Positions 28,042-36,201 of a DNA stretch of 64,000 nucleotides are shown one piece after another. The translations under genes were made by a program, and so were the position numbers. The notes beneath the pieces are model-generated. The model was not told the origin of the DNA and did not search any database. It saw only the letters and a program-made list of their open reading frames with translations. How positions within the stretch are numbered: position 1 is the first letter of the stretch; each line of letters starts with the position of its first letter. The DNA comes from Jiangella ureilytica (GTDB lineage Bacteria > Actinomycetota > Actinomycetes > Jiangellales > Jiangellaceae): NCBI RefSeq assembly GCF_004348545.1, contig NZ_SMKL01000001.1, positions 62,001-126,000 on the forward strand, given 5' to 3'.

Positions 28042-29320
28042 GCCCGACGTCCTGACCCTCGCCTCCGACCTCATCCGCATCGACACCACGAACACCGGCG
28101 ACGGCACCGGGCGCGAGCGGCCGGCGGCCGAGTACGTGGCCGAGAGGCTGGGCGAGGCCGGCATCGACGCCACACTGATCGAGTCGGCGCCCCACCGCGC
28201 CAACGTCGTCGCCCGCATCGCCGGCACCGACCCGGGCCGCGACCCGATCCTCGTGCACGGTCACCTCGACGTCGTGCCGGCCGAGGCAGCCGACTGGTCG
28301 GTGCACCCGTTCTCGGGCGAGGTCCGCGACGGCATGCTCTGGGGCCGCGGCGCGGTCGACATGAAGGGCATGGACGCGATGATGCTCGCCGTCGTCCGGG
28401 CCTGGGCGCGCGAGGGCCGGCGCCCGCCGCGCGACGTCGTGCTCGCGTTCACCGCCGACGAGGAGGCCAGCGCCGACCACGGCTCCACCTGGCTGGTCAC
28501 CAAGCACGCCGACCTGTTCGAGGGCGTCACCGAGGGCATCAGCGAGTCCGGCGGCTACACGTTCCACGCCGGCGGCCGGCGGCTCTACCCCGTCGCCGCG
28601 GGGGAGCGGGGCACCGCGTGGCTGAAGCTGACCGCGCGCGGCCGGGCCGGCCACGGGTCGCGGGTCAACCACGACAACGCGGTGGCGGCGCTGGCCGGCG
28701 CGGTGCACCGGCTGGCCGAGTACCGGTGGCCGGTGCGGCTGACGCCCACGGTGCGCGCGTCGATCGAGGGCATCGGCGCGGCGCTCGGTGTCGCCGTCGA
28801 CCTCGACGACGCCGACGCGACCATCGCCCGGTTCGGCCCCGCGCGCGAGCTGGTCGACGCCGTCCTGCGCAACAGCACCAACCCGACCATGCTGAGCGCC
28901 GGCTACAAGGTGAACGTCATCCCCGAGACGGCGACGGCGTACGTCGACGGCCGCGTGGTGCCCGACGCCCGCGACGAGTTCGAGGCGGTGGTGACCGAGC
29001 TCGTCGGGCCCGGGATCACCTGGGAGTACGAGCACGCCGAGGTCGCGCTCTCCGCCGACCCCGCGTCGCCGGCGTTCGCCGCCATGGCCGACGCGCTGCG
29101 GGCCGAGGACCCCGACGCGCACGTCGTCCCCGTCTGCATGGCCGGCGGCACCGACGCCAAGCAGTTCTCCCGGCTCGGCATCACCGGCTACGGCTTCGCG
29201 CCGCTGCGGCTGCCGCCCGGCCTGGACTACTCGGCGCTGTTCCACGGCGTCGACGAGCGGGTGCCCGTCGACGCGCTGGAGTTCGGCGTCCGGGTGCTCG
29301 ACCGGTTCCTGACCACCTGA
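28034..29320 (+). CDS. M20 family metallopeptidase
   Basis: 428 residues, co-catalytic zinc exopeptidase/deacylase. Metal and catalytic residues are visible: His77 and Asp79 in HGHLDVVP, Asp109 in GAVDMKG, catalytic Glu143 with metal ligand Glu144 in ADEEAS. The dimerisation lid follows (about 195-300) and a late His lies in FHGVDE. Members include dipeptidases, succinyl-diaminopimelate desuccinylase and amidohydrolases; the exact substrate is open. Overlaps the M55 gene, so co-translated. Confidence 0.9.
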   Translation: MAEPDVLTLASDLIRIDTTNTGDGTGRERPAAEYVAERLGEAGIDATLIESAPHRANVVARIAGTDPGRDPILVHGHLDVVPAEAADWSVHPFSGEVRDGMLWGRGAVDMKGMDAMMLAVVRAWAREGRRPPRDVVLAFTADEEASADHGSTWLVTKHADLFEGVTEGISESGGYTFHAGGRRLYPVAAGERGTAWLKLTARGRAGHGSRVNHDNAVAALAGAVHRLAEYRWPVRLTPTVRASIEGIGAALGVAVDLDDADATIARFGPARELVDAVLRNSTNPTMLSAGYKVNVIPETATAYVDGRVVPDARDEFEAVVTELVGPGITWEYEHAEVALSADPASPAFAAMADALRAEDPDAHVVPVCMAGGTDAKQFSRLGITGYGFAPLRLPPGLDYSALFHGVDERVPVDALEFGVRVLDRFLTT

Positions 29321-29351
29321 CCACTGCCGTTCCTCGTCTGGAGAGAACACC

Positions 29352-31310
29352 GTGCCCGATACCGCACCGTACGGGAGCTGGCCGTCGCCGGTGACCGCCG
29401 AGATCGTCGCCGAGAACGACGGCCGTCCCGGCTGGGTGAGCCACGACGGCGGGGCCCTGTGGTGGACGCGCCCGCAGCCCGCCGAGGGCGGCCGGGTGGC
29501 GCTGCTGCGGCTGCGCGACGGCGCCGTGAAGCCCGAGGTCGTGCTGCCGGCGCCGTGGAACGTCCGCACCCGGGTGCACGAGTACGGCGGCATGGCCTAC
29601 GTGGTCGTGCCGTCGCCGGCCGGCGGCGCGGGCGAGGGTGCCGCCGTCGTCTTCGCCGAGTACACCGACCAGCGGCTGTACCGGTACGTCCCCGGCTCGG
29701 ACGCGGAGCCGGCGGCGCTGACGCCGTCGCCGTCGATCCCGTCGGGGCTGCGCTACGCCGAACCGCTGCTGGCGCCGTCGGGCAGCGAGATCTGGTGCAT
29801 CCGCGAGGAGCACACCGGCCCGGCGCCGACGGACGTGCGGCGCGCGCTGGTCGCGGTGCCGCTGGACGGCTCCGGAGACGTGCGGGTGCTGGTCGAGGAC
29901 ACCCACTTCCTCGCCTGCCCGCGCCCGTCTCCCGACGGCCGGCGGCTGGCGTGGATCGGCTGGGAGCACCCGAACATGCCGTGGGACGGGACGGTCCTGC
30001 GGGTCGCGGAGGTGGTCGACGACGGCGGCGTCGCGCGCGTGGGCGAGCCGGTCACCGTCGCCGGCGGAAAGTCGGAGTCGATCGCGCAGGCCGAGTGGGA
30101 GACGCCCGACGCGCTCCTGATCGCGACCGACCGCACCGGCTGGTGGAACCTGCACCGGGTCGGGCTCGACGGCGGTGAGCCGCAGGTGCTGGGGGAGCGG
30201 GCCGAGGAGTTCGCCGGGCCGCTCTGGCAGCTGGGGCTGCGCTGGTTCGCGCCGCTCGGCGACGGTGAGGTCGCGGTCATCCGCGGCCGCGCGTCGGCGC
30301 GGCTGAACCTGCTCGACACCCGCAGCGGCCTGCTCTACGACCTGCTCGAGGACGAGCACACCGAGTGGGCGCCGACACTCGCGGTGTCCGGGCGCACGGT
30401 CTACGGCGTCGCGGCGTCGCCGGTCCGGCCGTTCGAGGTGGTCGAGGCGTCGGTCGGGACGGTGTCGGCGGTCGTGCAGTCGCCGCTGTCGGTGCCGGCG
30501 ACGTCGCTGCCGCAGCCGGTGCAGCGGACGTTCGCCGGGCCGGGCGGCCGCGACGTGCACGCCGTCGTCTACCCGCCGTGGGGCTCCCGGTTCGGCGGGC
30601 TGGCCGGTGAGAAGCCGCCGTTCATCGTGTTCGCGCACGGCGGGCCGACCAGCCGCGTCCCGATGGTGCACGACCTCGAGGTCGCGTTCTTCACCAGCCG
30701 CGGCCTCGGCGTCGTCGAGGTCAACTACGGCGGCTCGACCGGGTTCGGCCGCCCGTACCGGGAGCGGCTGCGTGGCGAGTGGGGCGTCGTCGACGTCGAG
30801 GACTGCGTGGCGGCGGCGAAGGCCCTGGTCGACGAGGGGGCGGCCGACGGCTCCCGGCTCGCGATCCGCGGCGGTTCGGCCGGCGGCTGGACGGCGGCGG
30901 CCGCGCTGGCGTTCGCGGACGTCTTCGCCTGCGCGACGATCATGTACCCCGTCCTCGACCTGGTCGCGTTCCGCACCGGCGAGACCCACGACTTCGAGTC
31001 GCAGTACCTCGACGGGCTGGTCGGGCCCTGGCCCGACGCGGAGGCGCGGTACAAGGAGCGGTCGCCGATCAACGTGCCGGAGAAGTTCACCGTCCCCTTC
31101 CTGCTGCTCCAGGGGCTCGAGGACGAGGTCTGCCCACCCGGGCCGACCCAGCGGTTCGCCGAGCGGGTGGCCGAGCTCGGGGTGGACCATGAGTACGTCG
31201 CGTTCGAGGGCGAGCAGCACGGCTTCCGGCGCAAGGAGACCATCGTGACGGCGCTGGAGAAGGAGCTGGCGCTGTACGCGAAGGTCTTCGGCTTCACGGC
31301 GTCGGCGTGA
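29352..31310 (+). CDS. S9 family prolyl oligopeptidase-like peptidase
   Basis: 652 residues. An N-terminal beta-propeller (to about 390) gates a C-terminal alpha/beta-hydrolase. The nucleophile elbow is RGGSAGGWT, the acid is in GLEDEVCPP and the His in EGEQHGF. Closest in layout to acylaminoacyl/dipeptidyl peptidases, which cleave short peptides. No signal peptide seen. GTG start with GAGAGAA; stop overlaps the next gene by four bases. Confidence 0.92.
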   Translation: MPDTAPYGSWPSPVTAEIVAENDGRPGWVSHDGGALWWTRPQPAEGGRVALLRLRDGAVKPEVVLPAPWNVRTRVHEYGGMAYVVVPSPAGGAGEGAAVVFAEYTDQRLYRYVPGSDAEPAALTPSPSIPSGLRYAEPLLAPSGSEIWCIREEHTGPAPTDVRRALVAVPLDGSGDVRVLVEDTHFLACPRPSPDGRRLAWIGWEHPNMPWDGTVLRVAEVVDDGGVARVGEPVTVAGGKSESIAQAEWETPDALLIATDRTGWWNLHRVGLDGGEPQVLGERAEEFAGPLWQLGLRWFAPLGDGEVAVIRGRASARLNLLDTRSGLLYDLLEDEHTEWAPTLAVSGRTVYGVAASPVRPFEVVEASVGTVSAVVQSPLSVPATSLPQPVQRTFAGPGGRDVHAVVYPPWGSRFGGLAGEKPPFIVFAHGGPTSRVPMVHDLEVAFFTSRGLGVVEVNYGGSTGFGRPYRERLRGEWGVVDVEDCVAAAKALVDEGAADGSRLAIRGGSAGGWTAAAALAFADVFACATIMYPVLDLVAFRTGETHDFESQYLDGLVGPWPDAEARYKERSPINVPEKFTVPFLLLQGLEDEVCPPGPTQRFAERVAELGVDHEYVAFEGEQHGFRRKETIVTALEKELALYAKVFGFTASA

Positions 31311-32239
31311 GCCTCGTGGAGCCGCTGCGGCGGCCGCGCCGCCTGGTCGAGGGTGACCGCGTCGCCGTCGTCGCGCCCGCAGGCCCGGTCCCCAAGGACC
31401 GCCTCGACGCCGGCTGCGCCGTGCTGCGGTCGTGGGGGCTGGACGTCCTCGTGATGCCGCACGTGCTGGACGCGCACCCGTCGCTGGACTACCTCGCCGG
31501 GTCCGATCTCGATCGGGCGCGAGACCTGCAGCAGGCCTGGTGCGACCCGTCGGTGGCGGCGGTGCTGTGTGCGCGCGGCGGGTACGGGGTGCAGCGGATG
31601 TCGGCGCTGCTGGACTGGTCCGCCATGGCCGCCGCCGCGCCCAAGGTGTTCGTCGGCTACAGCGACATCACGGCGCTGCACTCGGCGTTCGCGCGCAGGC
31701 TCGGGGTGGCGACGATCCACGGCCCGATGGTCGCGACCGACGCGTTCGTCGCGTCCCCGTCGACGGCTGAGCTGCTGCGGTCGCTGCTGTTCGCGCCGTC
31801 GTCGCCGTCGTCCTTGGTGTTGGGGGCGCCGTCGGCCCGTCCCCTGGTGCCTGGCCGGGCGTCCGGGGTGACCGTGGGCGGCTGTCTCGCGCTGCTGGCG
31901 TCCGAGATCGGGACGCCGACGGGGCTGCCGTCGGCGGCGGGTTCTCTCGTGCTGCTCGAGGACGTGGGGGAGAAGGCGTACCGGCTGGACGGGTTCCTCA
32001 CGCACCTGCTCCGCTCGGGCTGGCTCGACGGCGTGGCGGGGATCGCGCTCGGGTCGTGGCACGAGTGCGAGCCGGTGGAGGAGCTTCTGCAGGATCGGCT
32101 CGGCGGGCTGGGGGTCCCGGTGGTGACGGAGCTCGGCTTCGGCCACGGCCCGTCGACCATCACGGTGCCGCTGGGCGTGCCGGCGACTTTGGACGCTGCT
32201 GCCGGCACGCTGACGCTCGACGCGCCCGCCCTGGTGTGA
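31307..32239 (+). CDS. S66 family LD-carboxypeptidase
   Basis: 310 residues, related to LdcA, which removes the terminal D-Ala from muramyl tetrapeptides in wall recycling, and to MccF, which inactivates microcin C. Catalytic triad: Ser119 in GYSDITALH, Glu218 in LLEDVGEKAYR and His280 in FGHGPSTITVPLG. GTG start overlaps the S9 gene. With M55 and S9 enzymes beside it, a role in degrading cell-wall peptides containing D-residues is likely; immunity to a peptide antibiotic is an alternative. Confidence 0.9.
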   Translation: MSLVEPLRRPRRLVEGDRVAVVAPAGPVPKDRLDAGCAVLRSWGLDVLVMPHVLDAHPSLDYLAGSDLDRARDLQQAWCDPSVAAVLCARGGYGVQRMSALLDWSAMAAAAPKVFVGYSDITALHSAFARRLGVATIHGPMVATDAFVASPSTAELLRSLLFAPSSPSSLVLGAPSARPLVPGRASGVTVGGCLALLASEIGTPTGLPSAAGSLVLLEDVGEKAYRLDGFLTHLLRSGWLDGVAGIALGSWHECEPVEELLQDRLGGLGVPVVTELGFGHGPSTITVPLGVPATLDAAAGTLTLDAPALV

Positions 32240-32417
32240 CATCTGTAGCACATTGAAATCTGAGGCCCGCGCAGGGCGCGAGGACCATCGTCCGGCTCGT
32301 CGTTGATCATCGGGCGTCGATCGTGCTGGCCCGGCCGCTGCCGGAGCGGGTGGGCAACGGTGCTCGGCTTCAGCGTGGTGTTCGGCCTGAGCGCGCTGGC
32401 GCGAAAGGAGCGCACGC

Positions 32418-32475
32418 CCCATGATCATCAAGGATCGACCACGTGATGGCGTGGTCGATCCTTGATGATCATGGG
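32418..32475. terminator. 25-bp perfect hairpin, bidirectional terminator
   Basis: Left arm 32418-32442 and right arm 32451-32475 pair perfectly over 25 bp around GTGATGGC. It lies between the convergent S66 gene and the immunity-like gene, whose stop is only 8 bases away. The arms begin CCCATGATCATCAAGG and are far longer than usual for a terminator here. Confidence 0.75.
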
Positions 32476-32482
32476 CGGCGGC

Positions 32483-33136
32483 TCACTCGTCGCGGGGCTC
32501 GCGGTCGGCGAGGATGCGGTCGACGGCGGCAGCCTGCTCCGAGTGGCCGGTCTCGAGATAGCTTCGCTTGGCGTCGAGCAGGTCGGCGCGCGCCTCGGCG
32601 GCGTGCTCGCCCTCGGCCGGCCCGGATCGCTTGCCGGCTGCGGTCAGCTCGGCCAGCCGGTCCCGGAACCCCGGCGGCTCCGGCCGCGAGTACTCCACCT
32701 CCGCCCCCGGCTCCCGGTACGCCGCCAGGTCCTCGATGCTTACACAGCGCGCATCGAGCCAGGTCTGTGTTTCGCGGCGCACCCGTTCCGGGTGCCGGTA
32801 CGGGATGTCGCGCATGTAGGTGGTCATCCGGTACCGACCCCACCGCTCTCGCGGGACGGGGTACGGGTCACCCGGCGGTGGCTCCACCCCGAACACGTCG
32901 AACCAGAGATTCCGCAGGATCTCATCGGTGGTCCACTGCGTCTCGGAACTGTACGGCGGTTCGGACGAATCGCGGATGTGCGCTGCGAGCTCGGCCCGGA
33001 AGCCCCGGATGTCGTCGTGGTTCGTCTCCAACCACCGCGGCACGCTTTCGCAAGCTTCGTAGTAGAAGTCGAGCAGTTCGGCTTGGTCGTTGCTGAAGAC
33101 CTGCATCCATCGATCGAATTCGGGCGTCTGCTCCAT
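32483..33136 (-). CDS. putative immunity protein for the adjacent toxin
   Basis: 217-residue acidic, aromatic-rich soluble protein, no signal or membrane helix. I recognise no family. The basis for the call is position: its ATG overlaps the stop of the toxin-like gene by one base (TGATG), it is the only downstream partner, and both lie in one lower-GC block closed by a strong hairpin. Immunity proteins of RNase toxins are typically acidic and unrelated to one another. It could equally be a second effector or a regulator. A longer ORF upstream overlaps the toxin and is not needed. Confidence 0.55.
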   Translation of the reverse strand: MEQTPEFDRWMQVFSNDQAELLDFYYEACESVPRWLETNHDDIRGFRAELAAHIRDSSEPPYSSETQWTTDEILRNLWFDVFGVEPPPGDPYPVPRERWGRYRMTTYMRDIPYRHPERVRRETQTWLDARCVSIEDLAAYREPGAEVEYSRPEPPGFRDRLAELTAAGKRSGPAEGEHAAEARADLLDAKRSYLETGHSEQAAAVDRILADREPRDE

Positions 33137-34206
33137 CACAGCTCCAGGTACGCAACTCGTCGTGGGTTGTCGACGAAGTAGCTCGTGATCAAGCGCCACG
33201 ACTCGTTCCTCCTCTTGGCGAAGATGATCAGGCTACCTGGCCGCGCGCCACGGGTAACCATGTCGTGTGCGCGCACGGCAGGTGCCGGACCGAGACCTGC
33301 CATGGATCCGTCCCGGGCTCGGAGCCACATCTCCTCGCCTGCTTCCGTGTCGGTGCCAGGTGCTCGGACCGTGAAGACGTCCTCCGGGGTGATTCCGGTG
33401 TCAGAGGTGCGAAGGAAGATCTTGATGATCGTCTGGCCGTTCGCCTTCCTATCGAGAAAGGTGTGGAGGTCCGCCTGCGTCGGACCGGCCGCGCCGAGTA
33501 CCGCGAGAAGAGGTTTGGCGACCGCCTCGGGTGACGTGTAGTGGCCGACGATGGTCCCGACCTGGTGCGGTCCCTGACCGTGCTGTCGCCACGAATCGGC
33601 GGAGCCATCGGCGTTGAGGCGCCACCCGTCCATGCCGGCGGGATCCAGGCGCCACTGGGCCCGGGCGACCTGGTGCTCCTGCGAGAGATGGTGGCCGTGT
33701 CGCTCGACGGCGTGCGCGGACGCACCGTTCAACAGGTTCAGCATGGTGGTCAACTCTCCGGGAGGACACACGGCGCCGACCTGATGGATCGCCGCGGCAT
33801 GAGCGTCCGCATTCGGGAGGTGTTGCTGGACGACCACGGTCTGCTGGGCGGTGGTGACGACGCTCGCCGGCGGGAGGGGTGGCGGCGGGATCGAGAACAC
33901 CGGCGGAGGGGTGTCGCCGTCGTCGGCAGAGCGCAACAGCGTCTCGATCTCGTCCGCAGTGCCGGCGAGCACGTGCGCTACCGAGGCGAACGCGTCCTCC
34001 CGAGCCGCCGTCATCCGGGTGCCGATCAGCCGGATCTCGTGCGCTTCCTTGATCAGCTCCGCCTGCTCGAGCGGTGTGGCCGTGTCCTCGATCTTCTTCC
34101 GGACCTCGCGGTCCAGGCCTTCGGCGAGAGCCGGCAGTTCGTCGTGCAGGGCGCGCAGCGACTCCGCGGCGTACCGCACGCCGTCGCCGTCGTTGCCGCC
34201 CTGCAT
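33136..34206 (-). CDS. putative RNase A-like (CdiA-CT type) toxin
   Basis: 356 residues. An alpha-helical N-terminal region (10-93), a Pro-rich linker (99-115), and a C-terminal domain from about 160 that follows the order of the CdiA-CT RNase A fold: HAVERHG with Arg182 downstream, GHYTSPEAVAKPLLAVL (221-237), LHTFLDRKANGQTIIKIFL (247-265) and the closing WRLITSYFV (337-345). In the family's Yersinia toxin the catalytic set is His, Arg, Thr and Tyr; His165/His170, Arg182, Thr341 and Tyr343 are the candidates here. No Sec signal or known export domain. Start at ATG 34206, downstream of a long hairpin. Base composition is lower than the surroundings (30 G/C in 60 at 33061-33120). Confidence 0.6.
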   Translation of the reverse strand: MQGGNDGDGVRYAAESLRALHDELPALAEGLDREVRKKIEDTATPLEQAELIKEAHEIRLIGTRMTAAREDAFASVAHVLAGTADEIETLLRSADDGDTPPPVFSIPPPPLPPASVVTTAQQTVVVQQHLPNADAHAAAIHQVGAVCPPGELTTMLNLLNGASAHAVERHGHHLSQEHQVARAQWRLDPAGMDGWRLNADGSADSWRQHGQGPHQVGTIVGHYTSPEAVAKPLLAVLGAAGPTQADLHTFLDRKANGQTIIKIFLRTSDTGITPEDVFTVRAPGTDTEAGEEMWLRARDGSMAGLGPAPAVRAHDMVTRGARPGSLIIFAKRRNESWRLITSYFVDNPRRVAYLEL

Positions 34207-34217
34207 AGCGCCACGGT

Positions 34218-34271
34218 AATGGATGATTGAGGGATCGGTGTCGTCATGGCGACACCGATCCCTCAACCATT
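34218..34271. terminator. 17-bp perfect hairpin ending the phosphoesterase gene
   Basis: 34227-34243 pairs perfectly with 34250-34266 around TCATGG, and after a 4-base bulge AATGG/CCATT extends the stem. It follows the phosphoesterase stop on the minus strand by 15 bases and stands just before the toxin start, isolating the toxin cassette from upstream transcription. Confidence 0.7.
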
Positions 34272-34285
34272 GGAGCAGGAACCGA

Positions 34286-35935
34286 TCAGCGCTTACGCCC
34301 GTGCAACAGGGGATTCGCGACCTCGAGGTGGCGCAGCACCTCGTTCACGTCGTTGTCGCCCGTCGGGCCGGCCAGGCCGAAGTCGCGCGCTTCGATGACC
34401 ACGCGGTCGGCATAGACGTCGATGGTGAGGCCGCGGTTGATGTCGCGGGTCGTGACCTCGCCGATGCTGCTGGTGTTCTCGCCACGGGCGTCCCACTCGA
34501 TGTGCATGGCGCCGGTGTTGATGGCGAGGAAGCCGTCCGGGTGACCGCCGGGGACGCGCCGCCGGACGGCCCAGTCGCCGAGCTCGAACGGGTAGTGGGT
34601 GTGGCCGGACAGGAAGATCGCGTTCGGGTGGTCGCCGAGCATCGTCGTCAGCTCGGCGTTGCGCTCGTGGTGCTCGTGGTACCAGGGGATCCAGGAGGCG
34701 GAGACGGTGTCGCCGAGCGGGAAGTGGGTGATGACGATGACCTGCTTCTTGCGCTCGGTCCAGTAGTCCAGCCGCTCGTCCAGCCAGGCGACCTGCTCGT
34801 CGGACATGCCGACCTCGGGCGGACGGGGGAACTCCTGGCCGATCGCGAGAACGGGAACCTCGCCGCCGCCGCCGGTCAGCACGTACTCGCCATAGACCCG
34901 ATCACGCCCGGCGAAGTCGAGGAACCGGTCACGCAGCGTCTCCCAGGACTCCGCCGCGTAGCTCTCGTGGTTGCCGATCGCCGCCACCAGCTGCGGCGGC
35001 ATGATCCCCGCCGCCTCGGCGCCGGACACCACGTCGTCGATCTGGCGCCACTCGGCCGCCGTCCCGGTGGGGACGATGTCGCCCGCGATCAGCAGGCCGG
35101 CCCCGTCGGGCCGGACGGCGTCGAAGTCGCGCAGGCCGTGGGCGAAATCGCGGGGGTGACCCTGGATGTCGCTGACCACCCAGAGCTGCGTGGCGTCGTC
35201 CAGCGACGGCGTCGCGGTGGCGGTCGTGCGCACCGAGACGCTGTCGATCGCCCAGTACCAGGAGTTGCGCGGCGCGTCGAGGCGCCACCGGAACACGGCC
35301 TGCCGCACCCCGGACGGGACGGCGAAGCGCAGCACCTCGGTGCTATTGGCGAGGTCGCCGTCGTAGTTGTTGGTCGTGTTGGTGGAGTCGTAGCGCAGCA
35401 GCGTGGTCTCCTCGCCGCTGTCGTCGAACTCGACGGTGACCGTGGCGGACTGGCCGGTCCACGGCCGCAGGTGCGAGTCGAACGTCAGCTCCAGCTCGGG
35501 GTAGCCGAAGACCCGCACCGGCCGCGACCTCAGTGTGGTGTCGAACCGGCCGGCGGCACCGGCGGCGTCGTCGTACTCGTCGGAGTCGGCGACGGCGATG
35601 ACGTCGTCGGCGCGGGCGAAGCGGAACCGCATCTGGTCCTCGGCGGCGGTCCAGTACTCGCGGGTCGTGAAGGACCAGCCGCGCCAGTCGTCGACGCCGC
35701 CGGCCTCCATCTCGGGGGTGACCTCGACCGACCAGCCCTGCGGCGGCCGGTGGGTGTAGCCGTCGGCGGCGACGCCGCCGGAGAGCCCGTTGAAGCCCTC
35801 GCGCCAGAGGGTCTGCTGACCCACGCGCGACTCCTCGGCGACCGCGGCCGTCTCCATGACCGCCAGCGGCGCCGCCACGGCGGCACTCATCAGTACTGCC
35901 GTCACACCTGCGCGTCTGCGCGCTCGGATCGTCAT
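34286..35935 (-). CDS. secreted calcineurin-like metallophosphoesterase
   Basis: 549 residues with a cleavable signal peptide (RARRRAGVTAVLMSAAVAA, cut after an AVA near 33). A beta-rich N-terminal region (about 40-240) precedes the phosphoesterase domain with its metal motifs VVSDIQGH, AGDIV, GNHES, THFPLG and SGHTHYP. Such exported enzymes hydrolyse phosphate mono- or diesters, for phosphate supply or wall teichoic acid turnover; the substrate is open. The long hairpin at 34218-34271 terminates it. Confidence 0.87.
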   Translation of the reverse strand: MTIRARRRAGVTAVLMSAAVAAPLAVMETAAVAEESRVGQQTLWREGFNGLSGGVAADGYTHRPPQGWSVEVTPEMEAGGVDDWRGWSFTTREYWTAAEDQMRFRFARADDVIAVADSDEYDDAAGAAGRFDTTLRSRPVRVFGYPELELTFDSHLRPWTGQSATVTVEFDDSGEETTLLRYDSTNTTNNYDGDLANSTEVLRFAVPSGVRQAVFRWRLDAPRNSWYWAIDSVSVRTTATATPSLDDATQLWVVSDIQGHPRDFAHGLRDFDAVRPDGAGLLIAGDIVPTGTAAEWRQIDDVVSGAEAAGIMPPQLVAAIGNHESYAAESWETLRDRFLDFAGRDRVYGEYVLTGGGGEVPVLAIGQEFPRPPEVGMSDEQVAWLDERLDYWTERKKQVIVITHFPLGDTVSASWIPWYHEHHERNAELTTMLGDHPNAIFLSGHTHYPFELGDWAVRRRVPGGHPDGFLAINTGAMHIEWDARGENTSSIGEVTTRDINRGLTIDVYADRVVIEARDFGLAGPTGDNDVNEVLRHLEVANPLLHGRKR

Positions 35936-36039
35936 GGCCGGACGCTAAGGGGCGGAGGTGACCAGAGGTCAGGAATCCGGCAACGGGGAGATGACGAGCA
36001 TCTGACTGGCGGCGACAACAAACTTGCTCACCGGGCAGA

Positions 36040-36070
36040 TTTGCAGAGAGCGCAAGAAGTAAGTTAGTGT
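36040..36070 (+). promoter_or_regulatory. mmpL promoter with TetR-type operator
   Basis: TTTGC-AGAGAG-CGCAA (36040-36055) is an interrupted palindrome that covers a -35-like TTGCAG (36041-36046); TAGTGT (36065-36070) follows after 18 bases as a -10. The same palindrome, in the same place relative to -35 and -10, precedes the tetR gene at 38703. The 5' untranslated region would be about 125 bases. Confidence 0.6.
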
Positions 36071-36201
36071 CAGATTGCGGCCGGAGCAGGCTGGTAGTCG
36101 CAGTCTCACACCGGCGTGGGCGCGGGGCACCTCGCTCTCAGGCTGCTCACAGCTTCGCCGTGGTGTTCTGACGTCGCACTTCTCAACCCTTGGAGTCATC
36201 G

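Noticed and set aside
32483-33199. longer version of the immunity-like gene starting at 33199
   Set aside because: Would overlap the toxin gene by 64 bases; the ATG at 33136 overlapping the toxin stop is the more natural, coupled start.
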